Shown here: piece by piece, positions 1 to 7,376 of the stretch | Numbering within the stretch: position 1 is the first letter of the stretch | How the letters are laid out: each line of letters starts with the position of its first letter | Source of the DNA: Bacteriovoracaceae bacterium UBA7317 | GTDB lineage: Bacteria; Bdellovibrionota; Bacteriovoracia; Bacteriovoracales; Bacteriovoracaceae | Direction of reading: 5' to 3' | Length of the DNA stretch: 13,318 bases | Assembly (NCBI GenBank): GCA_002474345.1 | Contig: DKQD01000076.1 | Span: forward strand, 1 to 13,318 | Program-made: the position numbers and the translations under genes | The notes under the pieces: model-generated | The model's input: only the letters and a program-made list of their open reading frames with translations | Databases searched by the model: none | What the model was told of the DNA's origin: nothing

Positions 1-2
1 AT

Positions 3-887
3 CAATTTATTGACTATATGGAGGATTATAAAAATCATTTTAAGCTTCCTATACAGACATCATCCGAGGTCAAAAAAATTAAAAGAATTGAAGAAGATAA
101 CAAATGGAGGCTAATTTTAGATAGTAAAATATTTGAATGTGACTGTTTAGTTTTAGGAGTAGGTCTTGCGAGTTTCCCTTTTATTCCTATCATTAAAGGA
201 CTAGAAGAATTTAAAGGTGAAGTAATTCACAGTATAAAATATAAAAATCCTCATTTGTATAAAAATAAAAATGTTTTAATAGTTGGAGCTGGAAATTCAG
301 CCGCTGAAATTTCATATGAGCTTTCAGAAGAAGGTATCGATACTACCATATATATTAAAAATGGCGCCAACATAGCTCCCTTATCGGTTCTTGGCCTTCC
401 AATACAATATATAGGTTATATTATGTCGATTTTTCCAAAAAAATTTCAACTAGCCCTAATCAAAGCAGGAAACTTTTTTATTGACTTTTTAAGTGGTGGT
501 CCTTTTATACCAAGACCTAGCTATAGTCCTTTGGATCGACCTCCAATTATAGGGAAAAAGTTTTTAAAATCTCTAAAAAAGGGCTCTATTAAATACCAAA
601 GAAAAATAAATGCCTATAAAGAAAATGGCGTTATACTAGAAAATCAAAAATTTAAAAAAATAGATACAATAATACTCGCCACTGGTTTTAAAGTTAATTT
701 TGATATTTTTGAAGTAAAAATAGAGACCGATGAGAAAGGTTTTGCTAAAAGGAAGGACAGAGTTGAAGATTTTATTTTTTCTAATCTATTCTATGTAGGT
801 CAAAATTATGACTCAACTGGAGGACTTGTTAATATTAGAAAAGACTCCCAAATAATTGGTGAAAAAATTAAAAATTTCTTTAAATAA
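3..887 (+). CDS. Flavin-containing monooxygenase / FAD-NAD(P)H oxidoreductase, 5'-truncated by window edge
   Basis: Likely NADPH- and FAD-dependent oxygenation of a small organic substrate in the cytoplasm (FMO, Baeyer-Villiger or YUCCA-like group). Numbering from the ATG at 18, residues 65-75 give FxGxxxHSxxY, the FMO-identifying motif. Residues 90-97 (GAGNSAAE) are the NADPH-binding Rossmann motif. Residues 221-224 (ATGF) match the conserved ATG motif near the FAD domain, and the VGxxxxxxGG stretch near 260-269 fits the family C-terminus. The frame stays open upstream of that ATG to the window edge, reading QFIDY just before it, as in the conserved mid-protein FMO region. The N-terminal FAD-binding GxGxxG segment is therefore outside the window and the ATG at 18 is probably internal. 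The gene ends 4 bp from the convergent hydroxylase-GH3 gene. The family is clear. The substrate is not determinable from this fragment. Confidence 0.87.
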   Translation, partial: QFIDYMEDYKNHFKLPIQTSSEVKKIKRIEEDNKWRLILDSKIFECDCLVLGVGLASFPFIPIIKGLEEFKGEVIHSIKYKNPHLYKNKNVLIVGAGNSAAEISYELSEEGIDTTIYIKNGANIAPLSVLGLPIQYIGYIMSIFPKKFQLALIKAGNFFIDFLSGGPFIPRPSYSPLDRPPIIGKKFLKSLKKGSIKYQRKINAYKENGVILENQKFKKIDTIILATGFKVNFDIFEVKIETDEKGFAKRKDRVEDFIFSNLFYVGQNYDSTGGLVNIRKDSQIIGEKIKNFFK

Positions 888-891
888 GCAT

Positions 892-3567
892 TTATGCCTT
901 TTTCTTTTCACCTACTTCGTCCAAGCTCTCGGAGTAGTCATTGATTTGAAACTCTAAATCATTTTTATACTGAAGAAGATTTGGTTTAAATTGAGCCTCT
1001 CTTTGTTTTTTAACTTCAATGTAAAAATTTTTCATTTCTTCATAAGTATTCTTCTTTAAAAGAAACACTTGGGTTGGTTTTAATCTTCCACTTTTCCTTT
1101 TAGCATCATATTCAACATTTATATTAGATAAATGTTCATCTAAATTTTCAGAAAAAACTTTTAAATGTCTTCTGAATTCTTCTCTCGAATTGCTAGAAGG
1201 CTCAATGAATAGTTCATAATTTGAATCCTTTTCATTAGCTATCATTAAGAAAAACTTAGAATTTAATTTCATTTCACTCTCAGTAGCAGACATGGCATCG
1301 ATTAGTTGTCCCTCATAGATTTTTTCTCCAGTTATATTAGTCACTCCTCTTCCCTTTTGGATAAATTTAATTCTTGGTGTTTTATTTTTGAATCCTTCAA
1401 CTCTTATAACATCATTCATGAAGTATCGATAAAGACCATATCCAGTTGTTACAAAAATATAATATTCTTTTCTATCTTTAAGTTCATCTATAAGAAGAAA
1501 GTTTCTATCACCATTATCATATAAATCTCTTTCAATAAATTCGTAAAAGTTATCTAAAATCGTTGGAATACCTGTGGTTTTCGATGAAGTTAAAGGGATT
1601 GTCCCTCTGAATTCACTTGATAAATAACCTGCATCTCTAATTAACATTTTTTCAGGGAACTGACCTTTTAAATGACCTAAAGCGGTTCCGCAGCTTCCTC
1701 CTGTCCAAGTAGCAAGTATCTGTAGATTAGGAAAGATGTGAAGCAGTTTAATCCCTCCATTTTCTTTAAAAATTTTATCTAATCTCTCCGCTTTAACCGG
1801 ATTGTAGGAATAAAGAGGTTGTAAAGCTTTTTTTACATCATCTTCAAGGTCGTCATCCCTAAAAAACGTTCCTTCCTTCAAATCAATAAAATATTCATTC
1901 CAATACTCATTTACTAGATCCAAAATTCTGATAAAAGTTGATGGGTTAGCTGAACCTAAAAAAGTTATATCGTCATGACAAAGTATAAGTCTTATAATGG
2001 TTTGATACTTCAGCAAATTGTTCTCAATATATGCTACCTCTCCAGGAATAACATACTTTTTCTTTGCTATTTTAGGAGCATGATCTTTGACAAACCCTGA
2101 TGCTGAACCATAAGGTATATTGGACTTTCTATGCCCTTCAATACTGGCCCCCATTATGGCCATTATTTTGCCACTTATAACCTCATCTCTTTCCATAATT
2201 TGAGAATAAGCTTGAATTAACTGACTTCTTTTAAACGATTCAATAGTTCTTTTTAGAACTGGTATAAATTTTGGAGAACCAGTACTTCCACTTGTTACAG
2301 CATATATGATAGGAGCCTCGGCGTTTATATGGGGCTCTCCTGTCTCATCCTGTTTATCAATAAATGGTCTTAATGATTCATAATCTTGAGGTGGAACATT
2401 ATTTCTAAAATCTTCAATTGATTTAATTTTATTAAAATTATGCTCTCGCCCGAAAAAAGTTTCCTTTTGAAATTCAAGAATGCTTAAAAGAACTTTTTCC
2501 TGGTTTTCTCTTGGGTTATGGCAAGCATTAACAAGCTTCCTATAATGGTATGAGCCCACGATTAAAACTTTACTCTTCATAGCGAAGTTTATAATCTTAT
2601 GTCCAATATTTTCTAATATTTCATACGATGTTGGGACTGGAACCTCTTTCAAATCTATTTTAGAAATAAAAGGCGCCTTTAATTGAGTTAAATATTCTTT
2701 GGGAAAGTTACGATTCCTAAGACCGATTTCCCCTACAGATCGATTTTTAGGTAAAAACCATGTTCCAAAAATTACATCCCAAATAATCAGGTTATTTCCG
2801 TAATTACCATTAGATTCTCTTGGAATCTCTGAGTGATGCCATCTATGAAGCTCAGAGCTGCTAATAATATAATTAAGAATACCAAACTTAACATTTATGT
2901 TTGAATGCTGAAAAAAACCATTAATACCATAAAAGACCAAATAAGTTGTTAATACAGCTTCATTCATACCAATTAGTAGGAAAATAAGCGTATCAGGTAT
3001 AAATTGAATAATCTTTTCTAATGGGTGAAATCTTCCTGAATTAAACCAATAAAGTACTTCCGAACTATGATGAACAGAATGCAACTTCCATAAAAATCTT
3101 TTTGTATGCGCCATTCTGTGAACCCAATAACGAAAAAACTCATTGCACACCATCATTAAAATAACTTGGAACCATATCGGGGAATGGTGTGGCCAAAAAC
3201 GTGTAAAAGACTCCCACCTATACTCAGTAACGATAGACGTTACCAACGTATAAAATAAAGGAACAAATAGAAACTCTAAGATCCTAGGTAAAATAAGTTG
3301 AGTTACACCCATATGTAAAAAGTCTGTCTTCACATCATTTTTTATATTTTGCCATTCTTTTCTATAAGGATAAGCAAATTCAAAAAAGGTAATGACAAGG
3401 GAGGCAAACATAAGTGAGCACATTGCCGATATGTATGAGTGAACTTGATTTTCTATCAAGAAATTAAAAAATAAAAAACCTGATAAGAGTGTTCCTGGGT
3501 AAATTAAATAAGGAAAAATAGAATGAAATAAGCTTAAAGAATAATTAGCCGAAGGACTAGACTTCAT
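892..3567 (-). CDS. Fusion protein: fatty acid hydroxylase/sterol desaturase domain + GH3 acyl-adenylating (amino acid conjugase) domain
   Basis: Predicted bifunctional membrane enzyme of 891 residues. Residues about 15-300 form a di-iron membrane hydroxylase: hydrophobic helices plus the histidine clusters HxxxH (150-154), HxxHH (163-167) and HxxHH (241-245). Residues about 330-880 form a GH3 domain of normal family length, with the ATP/AMP motif TSGSTGSPK (425-433), a Y-x-S-E motif (648-652) and a YRYFMNDVIRV segment (713-723) like the GH3 YRxGDvV motif, followed by TGEK (746-749). GH3 enzymes adenylate a carboxylic acid and usually join it to an amino acid. Combining both domains suggests hydroxylation and conjugation of a fatty acid or similar acid, but the substrate is unknown. 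The start is supported by AGGGTAGGA just upstream of the ATG. It is convergent with the monooxygenase gene and divergent from the membrane-protein/RND pair. The domain calls are strong. Whether the linker near 300-345 is a natural fusion or an annotation-level accident cannot be proven here, but the frame is uninterrupted. Confidence 0.9.
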   Translation of the reverse strand: MKSSPSANYSLSLFHSIFPYLIYPGTLLSGFLFFNFLIENQVHSYISAMCSLMFASLVITFFEFAYPYRKEWQNIKNDVKTDFLHMGVTQLILPRILEFLFVPLFYTLVTSIVTEYRWESFTRFWPHHSPIWFQVILMMVCNEFFRYWVHRMAHTKRFLWKLHSVHHSSEVLYWFNSGRFHPLEKIIQFIPDTLIFLLIGMNEAVLTTYLVFYGINGFFQHSNINVKFGILNYIISSSELHRWHHSEIPRESNGNYGNNLIIWDVIFGTWFLPKNRSVGEIGLRNRNFPKEYLTQLKAPFISKIDLKEVPVPTSYEILENIGHKIINFAMKSKVLIVGSYHYRKLVNACHNPRENQEKVLLSILEFQKETFFGREHNFNKIKSIEDFRNNVPPQDYESLRPFIDKQDETGEPHINAEAPIIYAVTSGSTGSPKFIPVLKRTIESFKRSQLIQAYSQIMERDEVISGKIMAIMGASIEGHRKSNIPYGSASGFVKDHAPKIAKKKYVIPGEVAYIENNLLKYQTIIRLILCHDDITFLGSANPSTFIRILDLVNEYWNEYFIDLKEGTFFRDDDLEDDVKKALQPLYSYNPVKAERLDKIFKENGGIKLLHIFPNLQILATWTGGSCGTALGHLKGQFPEKMLIRDAGYLSSEFRGTIPLTSSKTTGIPTILDNFYEFIERDLYDNGDRNFLLIDELKDRKEYYIFVTTGYGLYRYFMNDVIRVEGFKNKTPRIKFIQKGRGVTNITGEKIYEGQLIDAMSATESEMKLNSKFFLMIANEKDSNYELFIEPSSNSREEFRRHLKVFSENLDEHLSNINVEYDAKRKSGRLKPTQVFLLKKNTYEEMKNFYIEVKKQREAQFKPNLLQYKNDLEFQINDYSESLDEVGEKKKA

Positions 3568-3643
3568 TTTTCCTACCCTAAATAAATATAATTTAAATAA
3601 GAACCTCTTAACCAGTCTAAGATTAACATAGGTGAGTTATTGG

Positions 3644-3672
3644 ATTAGTAATTATTTATTCCTGTCTGTAAA
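3644..3672 (-). promoter_or_regulatory. Candidate sigma70-like promoter for the hydroxylase-GH3 gene
   Basis: On the minus strand TTTACA (3667-3672) is followed by a 17-nt spacer and ACTAAT (3644-3649), 5/6 and 4/6 matches to the -35 and -10 consensus. It would give a leader of roughly 70 nt. The -35 box overlaps a perfect 14-bp palindrome at 3668-3681. An alternative is TTGAAA (3713-3718) with an 18-nt spacer and TAAATT (3689-3694). The AT-rich background makes chance matches likely. Confidence 0.3.
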
Positions 3673-3681
3673 ATATTTTAC
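3668..3681. repeat. Perfect 14-bp palindrome, possible operator
   Basis: GTAAAATATTTTAC reads identically on both strands and lies in the divergent intergenic region, overlapping a candidate -35 box of the minus-strand gene. Dyad symmetry of this size fits a dimeric repressor or activator site, but AT-rich DNA produces such palindromes by chance. No family can be assigned. Confidence 0.35.
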
Positions 3682-3742
3682 TTTAAATAATTTAGGCTAA
3701 AAATTTGGTTCTTTTCAAAGTTTAATACTTTTTGAATATGCA

Positions 3743-3771
3743 TTTACAGTATAAAAACTACAAAGATTAAT
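3743..3771 (+). promoter_or_regulatory. Candidate sigma70-like promoter for the membrane protein/RND pair
   Basis: TTTACA (3743-3748), a 17-nt spacer and ATTAAT (3766-3771) resemble -35 and -10 boxes, about 40 bp before the start at 3813. The -10 box lies inside the 16-bp palindrome at 3763-3778. This mirrors the minus-strand arrangement in the same intergenic region, where another TTTACA overlaps the 14-bp palindrome. Confidence 0.3.
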
Positions 3772-3778
3772 TAATCTT
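3763..3778. repeat. Perfect 16-bp palindrome, possible operator
   Basis: AAGATTAATTAATCTT is a perfect inverted repeat without spacer, centred about 42 bp before the start codon of the small membrane protein and covering a candidate -10 box. A DNA-binding protein here could block transcription of the RND pair. Chance cannot be excluded at this base composition. Confidence 0.4.
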
Positions 3779-3812
3779 AATAAAATAAGACCATTAATCC
3801 GAAAGGAATCTC

Positions 3813-4256
3813 ATGATAAACATAATTTACTATATACTTCTCTGGTTTATTACAATCGTTTTTTTAGGCAGAGTCTTAGCGCAAGTTTTTGTAGGCATAT
3901 ACTCACCTCCTTATCTACCCAAGATGGAGATGTGGTATTCGGGTCTGATGCCTTATCCAATTCTTTTAACCTATCAAATTTTTATTTATACTTGTATGAT
4001 TATTTTTAATTTTTGTTTATATATGGGTAGAGGTCCCTTATTTTTAATTTTGAATGGAAAAACATCAATCTATTATATATATTTTGGTTCGGTATATTTC
4101 ACTCTAATGATTATTCGCTTTATAATACATAAAATAAAAGAACCTGAGATAACTTGGCCAAGGGGTAGTATTCCCATTTTTTTCCACTTTTTTTTAGCAG
4201 TCTACATTATTCTTTTAGGCAGTTATTCTTATTTTAAAGTCATAATAATCTCTTGA
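3813..4256 (+). CDS. Small integral membrane protein of unknown function, about four TM helices
   Basis: I do not recognise a named family. The 147-residue product is very hydrophobic, with likely membrane segments near residues 2-25, 48-72, 80-105 and 118-142. Short polar loops include PPYLPKMEMWYSG (residues 32-44), a Pro/Trp/Tyr-rich stretch that looks conserved-type rather than random, a Lys-rich loop near 106-110 and WPRGSIP near 115-121. The start has a good ribosome binding site (GAAAGGAATCTC before ATG). The gene ends 33 bp before the RND transporter on the same strand, so the two are probably cotranscribed. It is too small and too membrane-embedded to be a membrane fusion adaptor. 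A role as an accessory subunit or an independent membrane protein is open. Confidence 0.8.
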   Translation: MINIIYYILLWFITIVFLGRVLAQVFVGIYSPPYLPKMEMWYSGLMPYPILLTYQIFIYTCMIIFNFCLYMGRGPLFLILNGKTSIYYIYFGSVYFTLMIIRFIIHKIKEPEITWPRGSIPIFFHFFLAVYIILLGSYSYFKVIIIS

Positions 4257-4289
4257 TATGAAATTCCTTTTGGATCAAAATAAGATGTC

Positions 4290-7200
4290 ATGAAAGAGAT
4301 TATAAAATTCTTTGTTGTTCGAAGAACATTTAGTCATCTTCTTACATTTTTTGTTATCTCTTTAGGTTTATATTGCCTATTTAAAATAAATAAAGATTCT
4401 CAGCCAGAAGTCGATTTCCAAAGAGTCATGATTGTCACTTATTATCCTGGCGTATCAGCGGAAGACGTCGAGTTAAAAATAACCAATAAAATAGAAGATA
4501 AGATCAATTTAATTTCAAATATTAAAAAAAGTTTTTCTATTTCTCAAGAAGGTATTTCCAGGGTTGTAATTTACATCGATGAAAATGCAATTGATAAAGA
4601 CAAAGTAAAAGACGAAATAAGAAGAAATGTTGACCAGATTTCAGACTTTCCCATGGACCTTCAAAATAAACCCAAAATATCAGAACTTAATGCATCTATG
4701 TTCCCGATTATTGAAGTGGGTATAACAAGTAATTTAGACTATAAAAAACTTCGTCAAATATCTAAAATTTTCAAAAATAAATTAAAAACCATAGATGGCA
4801 TTTCTAGAATAGAAAGTTTTGGCCTTTATTCTCCTCAAGTTAAAATTGAGGTCTCTCTTTCAAAGCTCATTGAGAATGATATTTCTATTCTTCAAATTCA
4901 TGAAGCATTAAATAAAAGAAACCGAAGAACAACAGTAGGAAAAATTACTCAGTTATCTAAAGAAAAAAATATCGTTCCTTTTGCAGAATTCAAAAACTTA
5001 AAGGATGTAAAAAATGTGATTATAAGATCTAACTTCGAAGGAAAGAGAATAAGGATACAGGACTTGGCCATTGTCAACGAAGGTTTTCAAACGCCTCATA
5101 TTTACACAAATATAAATGGACAAGAAGCCATTTCTCTTATTATATATAAAAACCAAGTTGCTGATGTAGTTAAAACAGTTGATAAAATCAACAAAATTAT
5201 TAAAGAACAAAAAGAAATCTATAAAGATGAAGTAAAGTTTATTTTAAATAATGATAATTCTAGGGTTGTGAGGGATAAATTTCAAATCGTTGCCAATAAC
5301 GGAATACTAGGTCTTATTTTTGTTAATTTACTTCTCTCCGTCTTTTTATACTATAGAACTGCATTTTGGGTAGCACTCGGTATTCCTTTTTCACTTCTAG
5401 GTTCAATTATTTATTTACAGTCAATTAATATGGCACTCGATACGGTATCTTTAACTGCAATGATAATTGTTGTTGGAATTATTGTTGATGACGCTATTAT
5501 AGTTGCTGAAAATATCTACCGTCATTTTTCTGAATTAAAAAAGACTCCTGTGGAAGCAGCCGTTGATGGCACTGCTGAAGTTTTCAAGCCAGTTCTCACA
5601 ACAATCTTAACAACCTTTCTTGCCTTTGCACCCATGTTTTTTATGACTGGTCTTATGGGGAAATTTATCGCTGTTATTCCACTTATTATAAGTGCAGCTC
5701 TCTTTATATCATTTTTTGAATGTGCTTTTATTCTTCCTTCTCATTTAGTTCCCGGACTTCACAAATTAAAAAGTAAAGAAGAGGGAGAATGGTTTGAAGT
5801 ATGGATAAAAAGACCATTCATATACTTAACTAAGACCTTTTTAAAGCTGCGGTATCCTTTTGTATTATTATTTTTTATTTTGTTATTAGGCACTTTATAT
5901 TATGCAAAAAACCATATGCAATTTATCTTATTCCCTGAATCTGTTTCTGAGAGAATTATTATTACAGCAGAGCTTAAAAAGGGAATTACTCTGCGAGAAA
6001 ATAAAAAACAAACAGCTCAAATTGAAAATATTCTATTAAATTCAAAAAAGAGTGAAGTTCTTTCTTTTTCAACAAGAATAGGAATGTGGGCAGATGAAAT
6101 CAAAACAAGAATGAGAGACAATTGGTCTGTCATCTATATTGATCTTACGCCTTACGGAAAAAGAAAAAGAGTAGCAAGAGAAATAGTAGAAGAATTAAGA
6201 ACTAAAATAAAAAATGTTAAAAACTTTAAATCAATTAATTTTAATATTGTTTCTGGAGGACCACCTGTCGGGAGACCTATTGATATTCAAATTATTGGTG
6301 CAGATGATAAACTAAGAAACAAGCTGGCTAAATCAGTAGAAAAGAAGCTAAAAAGAATTAAAGGTGTAAAAGATATAGAAAATGATCAAAGGCCTGGAAA
6401 AGAGGAAATTCAACTTCTCTTTAATTATGAAAAACTATCCCAACTAGGTCTTAATCTTCCAACAGTTGTAAAATCGCTACGAATGTCATTTGATGGTGTA
6501 AAAGCAACATCTGTTAGAAGAGGAGATGAGGATATTGAATATGTCGTAATACTTAGTAAGAAAGATCGTATGCTTGAAGAAAATATTAGTAAAGTTCAGA
6601 TCCCTAATGTAAATGGACGGCTTATTTCTTTAGGTAAAGCGACCTATTTTAAAAATCAAGTTGGAAAAGGGTTTATAAAACACCATAATGGCGAAAGAAG
6701 TATCACTGTTACTGCTGATCTGGATCAAAGTATAACTGATCCTGTTAAAGTAACTCAGGAAATTATCTCCTCGTATAATCTAGATAAAGATTACCCTGGA
6801 ACCAGTTTTATAATTGGCGGTGAAGCCGAAGAAACTAAAAAATCTATAAGGAGCCTTTTCAGTACATTTATTTTTGCGGGCGTTGGAATCTACTTTCTAT
6901 TGGTATTACTTTTTAATTCATACTTTCAACCAATATATGTCATGCTTGCTATTCCCTTTGGAGTTGTCGGAGTTATTATTTCATTTGCCATTCATCAAGA
7001 ATCACTTAGTTTCATGGCCATGCTTGGTGCTATTGGATTAGCAGGTGTTGTCGTTAATGATTCTCTAGTCTTAGTAAACCACTTAAATGAAACAATAAAG
7101 AAAGCAACTAATCCTGAGGAAAAAGATACTCTCATGGTTGAAGCGATTTCACATCGTTTACGGCCAATTCTAATAACAACTCTAACAACAGTAGCTGGTC

Positions 7201-7376
7201 TTCTTCCATTGGCCTATGGAATTGGTGGATCAGATCCCTTTATGATGCCAATGGCCCTTAGCTTGGGTTATGGACTTATTGTTGCAACTCCACTCACCAT
7301 TTTTCTAGTACCATGCTTTTATAATATCGGCGAAGATCTAAAAAATTTTCTTTTTAAATTTAAGAGTAAAAATTGA
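4290..7376 (+). CDS. RND-family efflux transporter, inner-membrane permease (AcrB/HAE1-like)
   Basis: Proton-driven efflux pump of the resistance-nodulation-division superfamily, in the inner membrane. The 1028-residue length is standard. TM1 is near residues 13-31, followed by a periplasmic loop with PGVSAEDVELKITN (53-66), typical of the family. TM2-TM6 lie in about 335-485. A second periplasmic loop precedes TM8-TM12 (about 857-1010). TM4 keeps the proton-relay acidic pair D400-D401 (in VGIIVDDAIIVAEN), and TM10 has VVVNDSLVLV (N923-D924), the form common in this branch. LRPILITTLTT (957-967) is also conserved. Only a weak AG-rich ribosome site precedes the ATG, which fits translational coupling to the membrane protein 33 bp upstream. 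No adaptor or TolC-like gene is visible. The last 39 bp overlap the convergent kinase gene. The pump's substrate cannot be inferred. Confidence 0.95.
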   Translation: MKEIIKFFVVRRTFSHLLTFFVISLGLYCLFKINKDSQPEVDFQRVMIVTYYPGVSAEDVELKITNKIEDKINLISNIKKSFSISQEGISRVVIYIDENAIDKDKVKDEIRRNVDQISDFPMDLQNKPKISELNASMFPIIEVGITSNLDYKKLRQISKIFKNKLKTIDGISRIESFGLYSPQVKIEVSLSKLIENDISILQIHEALNKRNRRTTVGKITQLSKEKNIVPFAEFKNLKDVKNVIIRSNFEGKRIRIQDLAIVNEGFQTPHIYTNINGQEAISLIIYKNQVADVVKTVDKINKIIKEQKEIYKDEVKFILNNDNSRVVRDKFQIVANNGILGLIFVNLLLSVFLYYRTAFWVALGIPFSLLGSIIYLQSINMALDTVSLTAMIIVVGIIVDDAIIVAENIYRHFSELKKTPVEAAVDGTAEVFKPVLTTILTTFLAFAPMFFMTGLMGKFIAVIPLIISAALFISFFECAFILPSHLVPGLHKLKSKEEGEWFEVWIKRPFIYLTKTFLKLRYPFVLLFFILLLGTLYYAKNHMQFILFPESVSERIIITAELKKGITLRENKKQTAQIENILLNSKKSEVLSFSTRIGMWADEIKTRMRDNWSVIYIDLTPYGKRKRVAREIVEELRTKIKNVKNFKSINFNIVSGGPPVGRPIDIQIIGADDKLRNKLAKSVEKKLKRIKGVKDIENDQRPGKEEIQLLFNYEKLSQLGLNLPTVVKSLRMSFDGVKATSVRRGDEDIEYVVILSKKDRMLEENISKVQIPNVNGRLISLGKATYFKNQVGKGFIKHHNGERSITVTADLDQSITDPVKVTQEIISSYNLDKDYPGTSFIIGGEAEETKKSIRSLFSTFIFAGVGIYFLLVLLFNSYFQPIYVMLAIPFGVVGVIISFAIHQESLSFMAMLGAIGLAGVVVNDSLVLVNHLNETIKKATNPEEKDTLMVEAISHRLRPILITTLTTVAGLLPLAYGIGGSDPFMMPMALSLGYGLIVATPLTIFLVPCFYNIGEDLKNFLFKFKSKN

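Larger units (their letters stand above)
3568..3812. other. Divergent intergenic region
   Basis: 245 bp between the divergently transcribed hydroxylase-GH3 and membrane-protein genes. It holds two candidate promoters and two perfect palindromes, annotated separately, plus a strong ribosome site at each end. It is very AT-rich and I see no small gene or RNA-like structure beyond these. Confidence 0.6.

Noticed and set aside
881..909. Possible bidirectional terminator at the FMO/GH3 gene junction (GCAT-TT-ATGC followed by T-rich sequence)
   Set aside because: The stem is only about four pairs and the loop is too tight; the T-rich run is mostly codons for the Lys-rich C-terminus of the GH3 gene.
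1306..1524. Plus-strand open frame of 72 codons
   Set aside because: It lies antisense within the GH3 domain, has low-complexity Ser/Ile/Phe content and no ribosome site; a shadow of the real gene.
4998..5210. Minus-strand open frame of 70 codons
   Set aside because: It is antisense inside the RND gene in a region with conserved RND protein sequence.
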